Assembly (NCBI RefSeq): GCF_036785885.1
Contig: NC_092323.1
Span: 16,624,501-16,688,500 of the forward strand
DNA from: Coffea arabica
Taxonomy: Eukaryota > Streptophyta > Magnoliopsida > Gentianales > Rubiaceae
Direction: 5' to 3'
Length of the DNA stretch: 64,000 nt
Position numbers and translations under genes: made by a program. The notes below the pieces were generated by a model that searched no databases, was not told where the DNA came from, and saw nothing but the letters and a program-made list of their open reading frames with translations. Positions within the stretch are counted from its first letter, which is position 1; the number at the start of each line of letters is the position of its first letter. This document shows positions 24,640 through 37,041 of this stretch, piece by piece.

Positions 24640-25250
24640 AAGAGAGAAACAGGAGTACCACTCTTATGCTCAGTGCTCCTTCAAACCGGAGTTGGCCGAG
24701 CCAGTGCCGTACGGCGAGAGGACTGCGGACGTATGTCTCGCGCGGCTGTGCGGGCGGTGAAGGCGGTCTGCGCGCTGGGTGCTGGGGAGGCGAGTCACGC
24801 AGATCTGGAAGGTCGCACACTGCTGCCGTGGATCTGCTGGGCCGCGTGGGCGGCGGCGCGCCTGGGAGAAGCTCGCTCGCGATGTGGCCGCGCGCTGGAG
24901 TCGCGCGCTGCTGGGCTGAGGTGCGCGGGGGTGAAGGGAGCAGGGGCACGCGAAGGCTGCGCGAGGTGCTCGCTCGCGTTGGTGGCCGCGCGCTGGAGTT
25001 GCTTGGCCGTGGGTGACCCACAGATCTGGTGGGTCGCGCGAGCGGCGGCGGCGGACTGTAATGGAAGGCGGCGGCGGATTGCTGGAGAGGCGCCGTGGAG
25101 CGCGCGATGGGCAGGGCAGCGCGCAGGACGGTGGACGGCGGACTGCGGCGGGCAGCGATGAAAGGCGGCGGCGGGCTTGACCAAAACAGAGGGGAGAAAT
25201 CGTTGCAGCGTAGCTGAAAGAAATTAGGAGAAAAGAGGCCAAGACCAGTC
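24640..25250 (-). repeat. GC-rich, internally repetitive stretch inside the LTR element
   Basis: Roughly 600 bp at about two-thirds G+C, rich in cgcgcgc and ggcggcgg and with near-repeats of 'ggccgcgcgctggag' (about 24895 and 24981) and 'agatctgg..ggtcgcgc' (about 24800 and 25022). It sits where pol would be. All frames give low-complexity Pro/Ser/Arg/Ala translations with no known domain, so I do not call a gene. Confidence 0.6.
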
Positions 25251-25599
25251 AAAGAAGAAGGAAAAGTGAAAAAAGAACAGAGTCCTGGTCAAAAAATTTT
25301 TTTTTTTTTCGCTATCGGAGGGGTTGAAAGGCGTGGGCACGCCTTGGAGGGCAGTTGCTTCTGCCCACAACATGTAAATGATGTCCAAACGAACTTTTTT
25401 TTTTTTTTTTTTGCAAGTCGTGGGCACGCCTTGGAACCCCTACTCTTCTGTCCAACACCACAAAAACCATCAAAACATTAAAATAAAACTGAAAAATCAT
25501 AAAGTAAGGAAAAATGATCACAACTAATATTGTAATTCTTGGGTTGCCTCCCAAGCAGCGCCTTTCTTTAATGTCTTTGGCTAGACATAGCACCACTCT

Positions 25600-26160
25600 T
25601 TAGTCTGGATGTAATTGAATTTTCCTTGTAATTGGTGGCCCTCCTCCAGGATCCACATGGCCATTGAGTGCAACTTTTTTCCTAAATTTTCTCTCCATTT
25701 TTACCTCATGAATTGCTTTCATCATATAGGACTTGTTCGCAGCAACTTTGAATTTACCCCTATAAGCAAACTTAGAAAATTCTTGCACAGAGGGATTAGT
25801 GGTATACATAGCAAACACAGAATGAGAGTTAACAGGATGTTTCATTGTATCAAAAATATTAAAGTGGACTGTTTCTCCATCAAATTTCATCGTGAGAGTA
25901 CCCTTACTAACATCAATTTTAGTCTGGGCAGTACTCAAAAATGGTCTTCCTAGTATAATGGGTGATGGATTTGGGGCACTTCTATCATCCATGTAAAGCA
26001 CATAAAAATCAGCAGAAAAAATTAATCCATCTACTTGCACTAAAACATCCTCAACTATCCCATCCGGATAAGCACATGTACGATCAGCCAATTGAATTAT
26101 TATCCCCGTTTCTTTTAAAGGTCCTAAATTTAGGGAATCATAGATTGACTTAGGCATCAC
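25600..26160 (-). pseudogene. Retropepsin-like protease segment of the LTR element
   Basis: A 186-codon segment of the aspartic-protease region found between gag and reverse transcriptase in Athila/Tat elements: SIYDSLNLGPLKETGIIIQL, IVEDVLVQVDG, PIILGRPFLSTA. It follows the gag segment closely on the same strand. Fossil part; the remainder of pol is absent. Confidence 0.75.
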
Positions 26161-26183
26161 ATTAATAGAAGCTCATAAATCTA

Positions 26184-28064
26184 TCATGACATTTTGATAC
26201 TAGAATGACCAATCTTACAGGGGATAGCAAACATACCTGGATCTCCGCATTTGGGTGGGAGTTTCCTTTGTAGTACAGCTGATACATTCTCTCCTACCAT
26301 CACTCTTTCATCACCCCTTAGCTTTCTTTTGTTAACGCACAAGTCTTTCAAGAACTTTGCGTACTTGGGTACCTGTTTGATCGCGTCCAATAGGGGGATG
26401 TGTACTTGAATCTTGCGGAACACATCCAGGATTTCTTTTTCCTTTTCTGCCCTCTTTGTCTTTTCTAACCTGCAAGGAAAAGGAGCTATATTAGATTTAA
26501 TAGTGGGCGGAGGAGTGAAGGTTACCTTAGGATCCTTGCGAATACGCCTTTCCTCTTCAATTTCCTTCTCTATCTCCTCTTCACTTTTGCTTTTTAAACT
26601 TTCCACTTTAGACCCTTCCAGTTCCTTGCCACTCCTCAGCGTCATGGCACTTACATTCCTGGGATTTACCTCGGGTTGCGATGGCAGTTTCCCATAAACG
26701 TGGGACTCCAAGCGGTTGATGGCAGTTGCCAGTTGGCTTATTCGAACGTCTTGGTCCTTCTTGTCAGCTTTGGTGTCCTGCTGGAGCTGCGCGGTATTCA
26801 CGGCTAAGAATCTAATCTCCTGTTGAAGCTGGGTAGTAGTCGTGGCCAGGTTGGTAGTAGTCGTGGCCAGGTTTTTGACTAGGTCCTCTAGAGAACTTCC
26901 TGAGTTGGAGGACGAGGGTTGCGATTTTGGTTGCCATGGCTGGTGGAATCTTGGTGGACGATTTGGAAATGCATTTTGTTGCCTGTTCCCATAACTGAGA
27001 TTGGGATGGTCCCTCCAACCCGGATTGTACGTATTGGAGTATGGGTCGTACTGCCTGCGGGGCGCGGGCACGCCTCCGGCCATGTTTACCTGTTCCGCCC
27101 CGTCCTCTTGCAAAATGGGGCACGAGTCTGTGCAATGGTCCATGCCAGTGCATATTCCACACACCTTCGCTCGCGACGCGTCTCTCATGGCTAATTGCCT
27201 AACAACTGACGTCAATTCTGACAGTTGCTTCTGTAAGGATGAAGTCTCTACCTCGTTGACTCTACGGGGAGGGTTGCTCTCACGGAAGCCAAATTGCTGG
27301 GAGTTCTCTGCCATGGCTTCGATGAGCTCCCACGCTTCCCTTGGTGTCTTGTTTGCCAGTGCTCCCCCACTTGCAGCGTCGATGATACTCCTATCGGTTG
27401 ATTGGAGCCCTTCGTAGAAGTATTGGATTAACAGTTGCTCACTAATTTGATGCTGCGGGCATCTAGTGCATAACTTGTTAAACCTTTCCCAGTATTCGTA
27501 CAAGGACTCACCGGGGTATTGTTTAATGCCGCAGATCTCCTTCCTCAAACTCGCAGCCCGGGATGCAGGGAAGAATTTTTCCAAGAATTTCTTTTTCAGC
27601 TGCGCCCATGTGGTAATACTACCTGCTGGTAGGTAGTACAGCCAATCTTTAGCTGCATCTTTGAGAGAGAACGGGAAGGCTCTCAGTCTAATTTGCTCTT
27701 CAGTGACCCCAGGAGGTTTCATACTAGAGCAGACCACCTCGAACTCCTTTACGTGCTTGTGGGGTTCTTCGCCAGAGAGACCATGGAAAGAGGGTAAGAG
27801 TTGAATCAACCCCGAATTCAGTTCGAAAGCGGTATTCTCAGCCAAAGCGGGGAATGTGATGCATAAGGGCTGGTGAGTCAGCTCCGGGGCAGCCAGCTCC
27901 CTCAATGTTTGGTTGTTGGCCATGCTTACTTCGTCTTCCGCTGACTCGTTTGCAGCAAATAAGTGTCCTTCTTTTTGCCTCTTGGTCTCTTGCCTCCACC
28001 TACGCGCTGCCTTCTCAACCTCAGGATCGTATACTAATTCATCTGTGCGAGAAGAACGGGGCAT
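26184..28064 (-). pseudogene. Gag of the Athila-like LTR element
   Basis: A 626-codon frame with a Retrotrans_gag domain (LRAFPFSLKDAAKDWLYYLP, WAQLKKKFLEKFFPAS, YWERFNKLC) and a single CCHC knuckle (CGICTGMDHCTDSC), then a Pro/Asn-rich and a charged coiled region. Gag would form the particle that packages element RNA. The open frame suggests recent activity in trans, although the element itself lacks pol. Confidence 0.88.
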
Positions 28065-28155
28065 AAACCAGCAAAAGTACCAAGAAGAATAGAATAGAAT
28101 AAAAATAAAAATAAAAACTGAATTTGAAAAGAAACAAATAATTCAAACGCTAGCT

Positions 28156-28172
28156 CCCCGGAAACGGCGCCA
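28156..28172 (-). other. Primer-binding site, tRNA-Asp type
   Basis: Plus strand ccccggaaacggcgcca equals the 3' end of plant tRNA-Asp (ccccggcaacggcgcca) with one mismatch, 5 bp from the LTR. tRNA-Asp priming is typical of Athila-clade elements. The partial second copy has its site at 19857-19873. Confidence 0.8.
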
Positions 28173-28177
28173 AAAAT

Positions 28178-29828
28178 TGACAGGTGCCGAATCTGTGCAA
28201 TAATAATTACTAAAAAGTCCTAATTACCACCTCAATTAAATAATTATAGAACAAATCCAAGTACTGGAGCAGGGACCCTAGGTGTGCAATGGGTTACTTG
28301 ATTCACCCTGTTCTCGAAGAGTTTGCTTGATCCGATATACCGGGTTTGTCTATAAAAATACTAATTTTGCGTACAATGGCAAGTAGGGTCGAATCCACAG
28401 GGAGCAGGTAGGAAATTATCTCTTTCCAAATCAGAAGAACAAAATTGGGGGATTTTCAATGGAAGGCAAACAAAAATAAAATAAAATAAAACAAACACAA
28501 TTCAAAACTAACTCACAAAGCACAATTCACTGAAAATAGCAATTAATAAAAGTTCTACCCAAAGGATCAACTGCTCAGGCACGGTCCAATTAAATGATCA
28601 TCGATGCAAAAATATTTCATCCATTTATCACTAGATTGGTTATAGCCATCAATAAGTTCTGACAACCAACTCTTCCTTACTTTTTCGACAGTCAAGGTAC
28701 GACCATTGACTGCTTCTCTAACCAGATAACAACCCTAGGTACGACCGTAGGAATTTAATTACCCAGTTGCATTAAAGCTAGAAGAACCCAACCCTAACCA
28801 ATAAACACGCTAAGAGGGTTTATTTAAATTAGATCTTGAATTTTCCCATCATAAAGCCAATTATGGTGGTTGCCACGGGGTGTCAACTAAATGAACAATT
28901 ACGGATTCTATTTAATTAACGTGGCAGTAGGCTATTAAATTAAATCAAATACCCGGCCGTTGATATTCAATTAATCAAATACCCATGAACAGTTAATTCA
29001 GGAAATGCACGAATAGTAATAAATTGGAAGAAATAATGAAAGATTGATTAGATCTCACAGGTGTGATGGACCGCGCCCTCGCGTCACCCTTTGGGCAGAG
29101 GAGAAAATTAGCCGCTCCTCATCATGTCAAGCTCACGCGATTTAATTGATTTCATCTACGCAAACATCCAAACAATTAATTTCAAGGAGCGGAGAGATGT
29201 GAAGTAACTAAGGAACAAATGGGAAATTCCCTTGGTTCATTTTCTTATATTCGGTCGCTCCTGAAGCAGAGTCAAGAAAAGGGATAACAGCGATGGAAAA
29301 TTGTAGCAAATCAAAAGCGAACGTCAAAGGCGTCTACCGCAAAAGATTGAAAAGGTGAACTCCTAAGCTAGTCTAAGTTGCGGCTGAAGAAAGCCAAAAA
29401 CCCCCAGTCAAAAGCGTCTGACTGCTGACAAACCTTGGAAAAGAAAACTAAGCCTAAAAAGTAGATGCCCCTTGAATCTTCCTTGTTTCCCTTTTTATAT
29501 CCGCCGCCCAAGAAAGTCAAGCAGAAGCCCACGGACGTCTGGCCCTTTCTTTGCTTTTCAATTGAAGCCTTTGGAGTTTTAATCCTGTGCTCCTCGCGGT
29601 TCACGTGGACCAGGGTCCGGCTTTCGGTTTCGTCCGCCTTCTAAGGCGTGGCCACTCCTTGGAACGGGAAGTCTTCTGGAAATTCACCCCGCGAGATCAT
29701 TTCTCATGCCTACCACCTAAAATTCACACAAATATCGAATATGAATGAAACTCCAATTCTTAGTACCGTGAATAGCCAAAATTAGGACAAGATAATAGTG
29801 CAAAATACGCCAAATAACCGTTCTATCA
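28178..29828 (-). mobile_element. LTR of the Athila-like element (right copy, 5' LTR)
   Basis: 1,651 bp, TG...CA, directly adjoining the primer-binding site, and so the 5' LTR of the minus-strand element. It should contain the element's promoter. The palindromic motif of the other LTR is present at 29643-29660 with one difference. Confidence 0.92.
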
Positions 29829-30165
29829 CTAAGTTTATTTTAGATCTAATTATCTGATTTGAAAGTTTTTGGATCTTGAATCTATTTCAACAGATCCCAT
29901 CATTAATATTGGAGTTTAAAATTACAATATGCACTAAAGGGAACTACAATGATTTATCTATAGGAAGACAATTATGAAATTTCTTGTATTTTTCAGATGT
30001 TGATGAATTTTCAAATTTATTGTATCTATTAAATTACAGATATATAATTTCCAGTACATGTTTAACCTGCCATTAAAACAGTGATATAAATAAAATCATA
30101 CTGGACGATTTTCAGTGATCTATTCATGAAATTTGCTTTTATCAAAAGAAAATCACATAAATAAT
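29829..30165. other. Spacer between the LTR element and the solo LTR
   Basis: 337 bp of AT-rich DNA; no gene or paired repeat seen. Confidence 0.5.
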
Positions 30166-31435
30166 TGACAGGTGTCGAGCCTGTACAATAATAATTACCT
30201 AGTCAAGAAAAATACAAATTTTGTATATAGCGGTGAGTAGGGTCGAATTCACAGGGATTGGGGATAATTCATTTCTTCCAGAGTCCGAAGTCTAGGGGTT
30301 TTTTGGAGAATATAAAATAACTAATTAACTAACTAATGAAACAACTAATAGAAATAAACAAGAATTAATCAATAACCAATACGACTCTAGTCAAAGGTGC
30401 AACTTTTCAAACACGGTTCATTCAACTGATCATCGATGCAAAGATAATTCAATTACTCATTAATAGATTGGTTATAATTGTCATACACGTGATAAATAAC
30501 CAGCATTTCCTTACTTTTTTTATAGTCAAGGTACGACCATTAACTATTTTCCTAACCAAGAAATAACCCTAGGTACGACCATAGGATTTAATTTCTCGAT
30601 TGCAATAAGAATTAGAAAAGCCGAACCCTAATCAACAAACACGCTATGAGGGTTCATTTAAGTTAGATCATACATTTCCCTAGCATGAAACCAATCACGC
30701 TAGTCGCCACTAATATTAATCAAATGAACAATTACGTATTCAATCAATTAATCTGGCAGTAGATTATTGGGTTAATTCGAATATCGGGCCCTTGACATTC
30801 AAATAACATAACAATCATAAGAAGTTAAATCAGGAAACGTACAAATACCAATGAATAAAACAAATAAGTAAAAATAATTCGATCTCACAGATATTTAGAA
30901 TCGAGTCCTCAAATTAACCTTCGACTAGAAAACGGGAATTTAGCTACATATCCTCAAGGGAAATCTGCAGGAATCCATCCCTAACCATTGGTTTTTTCCC
31001 TCAAGACTAACTAAAGAAGAGACCAGCAGGCGTCTCCTTTTTCTTGTTCCCTCCAAGGTAGTAATCACGCGGGATTCCCGCCTTTTCTTCCTCTTTGTTC
31101 CCTAATTGAAGTCTACTACTTCGGCCGTCCATTGGCCAACCAAAAATAGAATTCTAATTACAAAAGGAAACTTCTCCAACTAATGCTAATTGTTCCCTAA
31201 TAAGACATCTAATAAAAAGTGGTAGTTTCCTAATTTTCATCCAATACTCCATGTAGACCCCATCTTGAATTGGGAAACTATTGAAAAATCACCTCTTTTA
31301 TTATTTTTTTTGCTCCACCTTCTTACAATTGGCATAAAATATCAAATATAAGTAGAATCAATCAATTAATACAATATTTGGTAATATAAACGAGGGAAAC
31401 AATCATAAAATTAATGATAAAAATGTAACCTATCA
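30166..31435 (-). mobile_element. Solo LTR of a related, older Athila-like family
   Basis: 1,270 bp beginning tgacaggtgtcgagcctgta and ending aacctatca, with clear but diverged similarity to the 1,651-bp LTR through most of its length (shared phrases: caataataattac, gtagggtcgaat, gatcatcgatgcaaa, tcaaggtacgaccat, aacaaacacgct, gatctcacag). It is flanked by ataat (30161-30165) and ataac (31436-31440), a 5-bp target duplication with one change. No internal region remains: a product of LTR-LTR recombination. Confidence 0.85.
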
Positions 31436-31530
31436 ATAACGCAAAAATTTTGTACAACTTCAAGTATGGAAGTGTTTGGAAAGCATAATTGGTGGGTAAT
31501 TTGAAATTTTAAGAAATTAGCGTTTGTACT

Positions 31531-31541
31531 GTGTAAATAAA
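31531..31541 (+). promoter_or_regulatory. Candidate promoter of the Myb/SANT-like gene (copy A)
   Basis: gtaaataaaag, about 65 bp inside the left end, is the only TATA-like element near the terminus. A transcript from here would have a leader that may splice at 31952/31953 (ggcag|gtacaa) to an acceptor just before 33802 (e.g. cttag at 33794-33798). This is predicted from splice consensus only. Confidence 0.3.
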
Positions 31542-33801
31542 AGTGGTGGGGTAATTTACTGTAGAGTTCCGACATTGGATTCCTTAGGTGCAGCCTTTTG
31601 CACTAAAGTCATGCAAAAATTCATTCCTTCACGTGGCAACTGCATTTTGACGGAAACCTGCAAAAAAAATAACCGTTGGTTGAGGAGAGTAAAGGCATTT
31701 ACTCCTGAACACAGCACAAAGGCTAGAAGTGCTCCTCTATTCGGGCCTCTCTTCGCCATTTTCATCTACCAACAGACGGGAAAGACAGCTGCAATCAAAC
31801 CCAGCTTGCAGAGACGTCCGGCAAACAAGATCCTTGACTGAAGTTTTGAATCTATCGGACGCATTTCACCCTGCCGCGGTCGACGCTTCCAACACCCAAA
31901 CGGAATTTCTTGCTCCGAGCCCATTCCACTTTCTCCCTATCTACAGCGGCAGGTACAATTCCCTCGATTTTCTGGATTTAGCTGCAATTTACATTCCATA
32001 AACCTGCGTTGATCTGTCTTTCTAGTTGTCCACGGCTTCATCAGCTGATTATCTCCCTTGGACACCTGATTTTGTGTTGGCTGTGTGCGAAGAGTAGATT
32101 TCGTTTATGGTAGATTAAAATGTACTTAGGATTAATTGAACCCGAATCTGAATGAATGGTGGAATAAAGCTGCTCTGGCCTTTCAAATTGGGAGGTTATG
32201 AGCATTAAAACTGGATTAACTGGATATATTGCAAGCAGGGAGATTTATTGTCTTTGGGCTTTTTTCTTATCATGGAAAGAAAATTTAATGGGGAAAATAA
32301 AATCTGTCCTGAATTTATTAGGAGGATAAGTCGATGTTAGAAGTTAATTTTGCTTTAGAATATGTCAATTTAAGCAGGTGAAATAATTGATGGTGGACAG
32401 AAGTAAAATATATTATGACCCTTAAAAAAATAAATTCATCACCCTTAAAAAAAATAATTGAAGTAAAATATATTCTACAATTACGTAAATTAAAGATGGA
32501 CAGAAGTTGTTTAATAAAGTTTTGCCAAAAAATACAAGGGATTTTCACTGCTTAATTGCATTGGCCTTTGGCAATCAGTTTTCTTTTTTTCCATGGTTTC
32601 TTTTGCTTTCTTTCCAATTAAAAAGGTTTGCCTCATAACGCACAAGGATTGGACAAGTGTGATAGGAAACATAAAAGCAAAATATACCGGTCTGCTGTAA
32701 AATTTATAAAGTATTTAAAGTTAAATGTGGGTGGCGTCTGGATGCCCAAGGCAGTAATATGCAAAATATTACTGATAATGAGCCAACGAGTCCCTGTATT
32801 AATACTTTGAAGTTAGCAGCAAGTTACTTGTCCTTGGCATTGATCATGTTTATTATTGAATAATAAACTCATACTTTAACGTAGTATAAGTTGTTTAATG
32901 GGATGCTATAAAATAAGTCATAACTGAGACAGTATATGAAGGAAAAGAAAAAATGGTTTTGAAGAAGAATTAAAATTGGACATATACTTGACAACAAAAG
33001 TTTACATGAGCAGCCCAGAGAAAAGAATCTTTACATTTTGAGTGTGACCCAGAACCAAAGGAAAATAAAAGGACTAGGATTTGTGCCTTTTCAACAAAGA
33101 AATTGTATCAGATTATACGGAATACATAATCCTGCACAGTTATAGATGCTTGAATTCATAACTTTTGGTTCTGTTGTAAGTCTCATTTGATGAGGTTAGA
33201 TACATGTCAATTAGCTTATAGACTTGTCGATTAGGAGTCAATTACCTTATTATTGTGGGCTGCTAATTTCCAGAATTAACAGAAGCATGGGATTTTTTGT
33301 TGATCAATGGAACTTGAAAGCTAACATGCTGGGAATTTGTTTGGATGCAAACTCCCATTTGCTGTTTGGATGCATATTTTTTGCAATGAGTTAATAATTT
33401 TACTGTCCAGCTGCTGCCATTTCGGTTGTTCTGTGGCAGTTCTCTCTTCGGTTATGACCGCTGAGAAGAGGAAGAAGCCTTCTTGCGATTGTATGTTCTT
33501 TCTACGCTGTATTAGAAAGTAATTTTCGCAGCATATTCATTGGTTAATAATACTTTTTGTTCGAATTTTGAAGCCTCACCTGTTAGCTGTACGTCCGATT
33601 GCTCTACCCGTTCGTCAACTGCATCCAACAACTACATCAAGTGCCTTGAGGTCTATTTTGAGGCAAGTGCCTTTGTTGAGTTCCTTCTGCACCTGTTTTT
33701 GCTTTCACTATTGATTGTCCAGATCTGTTTCCAAACCACTTTAATTCAATTTCTGTTATCTCAGTCCACTGCTAACTCTTTTTCCCCATCAAACTTAGCA
33801 A

Positions 33802-36800
33802 ATGGCTTCTAGGATTCACTGGACTGATGCAATGGATGAAGCTTTCCTCACAGCCTACGTCAGTTTTCGGGAAAATGACGTTTGGGACAAGAGGAAGTCG
33901 CTAGAGACCAACTACGACATGTTGGCAGCCCATTTGGTGAGCAATCACATATTGACTGTGACTGGCCAGCAATTGCAGACCAGATTCTATCACATCAAGA
34001 AGAAATGGGACCTGTTCTGCAATCTGCGTGGGATTTCATCAAAAACAGAGACCGGGGTTGGGTGGAGTGAGGACAGCTACTGTTTCACTGCTGATGATGA
34101 ACATTGGGCCAACTTGGAGCAGGTATGGACTTGTCGCTTCCCTGACTTCTGTTAATTGAATTTCTTTGTACTTCAGATTTGAAAGGTGACTTCAGATTCC
34201 CTATTGAACTAAAATCTGAGCACTCAATCTTGTTTAAACTGCACTTGTTATTTAATTCTCACTTGTGTCTAATCCTTGATGCCTTTTCATCCTTGATTTT
34301 CCGGTGACTTAATCAATTTTTATATGCTGACTCCACTTGTTATTCCGTCTTATTTTCAATCCTCGAAGTCTTTTGATGAGTTAATCTTGTAGCTCAGTCA
34401 TTACAATTACCTTATTAGATTGAATGATGAAAAGAACCTGTAATTTGGTGCACAACTACATATTCAATTCTGAATAGAACTAGATTTGGGTTATAAAGGG
34501 TTATAAGGGGAGGTTCCTGAATAATATAAGTATTTTCCTTGTTAAAATAACTTGAATATTTAGAGTTTTCAGTAAGCGCATGAAATTTTACATAATAAAA
34601 AAAATTACAGCTTCAATGAATTCGGATGACAACTCGGGTTACATCCCTTTTCATGAAACTCAAAAGTTAAACAATTCATTTGTTCCATCTATAACATCCC
34701 TTTTCATAACTGCATGGGCCTATCCTCGCAAGAATTTATCCTTAGTCTCAATAATTTAACAGGCCTGCTTTAATTAAAATTTGGTGCCTTTTAGTTGCTT
34801 TGATGCCTTTTAGTTGAGACTAAATTTGGTGTCTTCTATTTGTTGTAAAGTACAAAGGAGGAAAAAAAAAGAGTTGTTTATAGGAGAAAATTTAGTACTT
34901 TAATATTTTGCTAAACATTTTTAGTCAAATTTGTAACTGTTATATATATATATATATATATATATCCAATTCTGGATAACCTTTTCTGAAATCAAAGTCC
35001 CTGTTCAATTAATATGGTCCGTGCAGATCTTTTCCTGCAAAGGTTGTTACTTGTTGGGACCATTACCAACTGTAACTTTGAATTTTGAATGTTGAATCTT
35101 GATCAGGATTGTCCTGGTTTATTTATTGGCAGAGTAGATAATTTTAATATCTCACCTCAGCTATGATCTTCCTCAATCCTTCCAAGTTCCAGCATTCGGG
35201 CATGGCATTTGTACTTTTGTTGATTTGACAACTCACATAATTGTTTGGACATAAAAAGTGTAAAATAATTTCAAGAATTAAAAATCTTATACAAAGACAC
35301 GTTTGAAAAAACAAAGAAAACAAGAAAGCAAATTTCAGAGATGCATGGAATATTTCATTATGAGCTTATCAAAGCTTCTCGCCAAAGTCACACCAGAAGC
35401 AGCAGCACTTCTATGAACTTTAGAGAGCAATATGAAGAAATTTCTGAGCCATTCGAAACTTGAAAATGACCAATTGTATTCTATTTAGTGCCTGCACTGC
35501 TGATGTCAATTATAATGATACTAATGAATGGCCTTCTCATAAAGTGATGAGTTAGTGTCAAGCCTCTATCTGCACATCCCAAATTGATATCCAAACATCT
35601 TTGCTATTTTACTCTCGTTTAAATTGTTTTTTTTTTTGCATAGACAGCTGCAGTGCCAACCTTTTTTTATCTAATCTTTCATGTTCTTTCTTTTCTCCTT
35701 TCTTGATGTGCTTTTTTCGATGAATTTGACTTGTCGATTAGTGCATTTCCTTCAATTCGTGAAATGGGATGCTGATTATTTGGTTGATTTTGGTTTTTAT
35801 GGCTCCACTTATTGAAATTCTGATCATTGTCGACGAAAAAAGTTGTTTCTTTTTTTTATTCATCCTCATTTTAAGTCTTTCTTGCTGAATCTGCTTTTTT
35901 TCGAGTGTGTTTTGGAGGCTTGGTTGTGTTTTCTGTTTCTTCACAAAGTAATCAGCTGTGGCTTTGGATTCTTTTATCCTCTCTGTATGGGTAATATTGG
36001 AAGTAAGATGTAATAGTAGCAAATCAAGGCAGCATTAGTGAGTAAATTTATAAATCTGGGTTCTTGTTTCCATGATATGATTTACTTGAAGTTGGATTAT
36101 CCTTCGCTTAGTTGACCATTCTTTTCTGGGCAGACGGATTAACTGGATTAGCTTTGATTGGATTATTTGACTGCAAAATGTGAAAATTGCTCGGCTTAGC
36201 TGCTGGTGATTTGTCATTCACAACTCTTTCTTTAATATACAGAAATATTAGCTATCGACAAAGTTTTGGATCCTGGATTTAGCTATCGACATAGTTAATT
36301 GAATTAGCATTTTCCTTGTTGAAATAACTCGAATCTTATAATAATATTTTCCTTGTACACTATCAATTCATGTGTGCTCACTTCATATTTGCATTTCACC
36401 AGACCAATGCCTCGTACGTTGACTTCAAAAAAGAGAATTCATGCTACTGGTACGATCGGTTGACACCGCTACTGCTTGGAAGACATGCCACAGGCAGCCG
36501 TGCCCAGTCTACAAGCGAGGTAGTTCCATCGGAACCGCCTCGCCGAGAACGGTCCAACACTGCTGCTAAAAATCGGAAGGGAAAAGGTCAAGCCTCTAGT
36601 TCGAGGGTGCCTACTCCGGTGAACGTACCAGCAGTTGAGGATGACGACGACGTCTACTATGTTCCCCCAGTTCCTGGTGCAGTTGGAGGAAAACGGTCAG
36701 CCTCAAGCTTAGGAACCAGTGGTGAACCTGAAGGGAGTAGAGGTTCAAAATCGACACGGTCATCTACTGGTCTTGAGGATGCTATAAGCAAGATCGGGAA

Positions 36801-37041
36801 TTACACCGACTTCGTTCTTGAGGACAGACGGAGTAGGTCGGAGTTCGACTCCCTCTACGGCATAATGCAGTGCCAGGATGTGATCACCTCAATGGATATT
36901 CCGGACGAGTGGAGACTTGAAGCATGTGATCACTATGCCAAATATGAGAACGAGGGTGCAAGGATTATTTTTCTTAGAGCTTCTGCAGCCGATCGCTACG
37001 GCTACATCCTCAAGTTGATGAAGCTAAAAGGCTTGGCCTAG
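33802..37041 (+). CDS. Harbinger Myb/SANT-like DNA-binding protein, copy A
   Basis: Two exons: 33802-34122 (107 codons) and 36403-37041. The 2,280-bp GT-AG intron is in phase 0, giving 319 aa. Residues about 5-95 form a Myb/SANT-like (Myb_DNA-bind_3) domain with the aromatic pattern HWTDAMDEAFL, VWDKRK, QTRFYHIKKKWDLFC. Across the junction ANLEQ|TNASYVDFKK leads into CYWYDRLTPLL, the usual continuation of this family. A Ser/Pro/Arg-rich linker with an acidic patch (VEDDDDVYYVP) follows, then a C-terminal helical region (IPDEWRLEACDHYA, ADRYGYILKLMKLKGL). In PIF/Harbinger systems this protein binds the element ends and brings the transposase into the nucleus. The start MASRIHW is the first ATG of the domain frame. 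Confidence 0.88.
34940..34965. repeat. (TA)n microsatellite in the intron, copy A
   Basis: 12 TA units plus T. The same site in copies B (about 45719-45745) and C (about 56511-56537) has 13 units, one of the few differences between array copies. Confidence 0.85.

Larger units (their letters stand above)
19879..29828 (-). mobile_element. Athila-like Ty3/gypsy LTR element, non-autonomous fossil
   Basis: Reading on the minus strand: LTR (29828-28178), primer-binding site matching the 3' end of plant tRNA-Asp (28172-28156, TGGCGCCGTTTCCGGGG), gag (28064-26184), a protease-like segment (26160-25600), a GC-rich stretch (about 25250-24640), an ATHILA ORF-type segment (24209-22956), a polypurine tract (GTGTGGGGGGATT, 21542-21530) and a second LTR (21529-19879). 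No reverse transcriptase or integrase is present; the interval where pol should lie is only about 1.4 kb and unrelated. The element is therefore broken and could move only with help from relatives. About 9.95 kb, young (LTRs about 98% alike). Confidence 0.88.

Noticed and set aside
24635-25252. Overlapping 130-205 codon frames in the GC-rich stretch
   Set aside because: All frames on both strands are open because of GC-rich composition; the translations are low-complexity with no domain.
31524-31841. 105-codon frame near the left end of each Harbinger copy
   Set aside because: It overlaps the likely 5' leader of the Myb/SANT-like gene and resembles no known protein; it could be an upstream frame but has no support.
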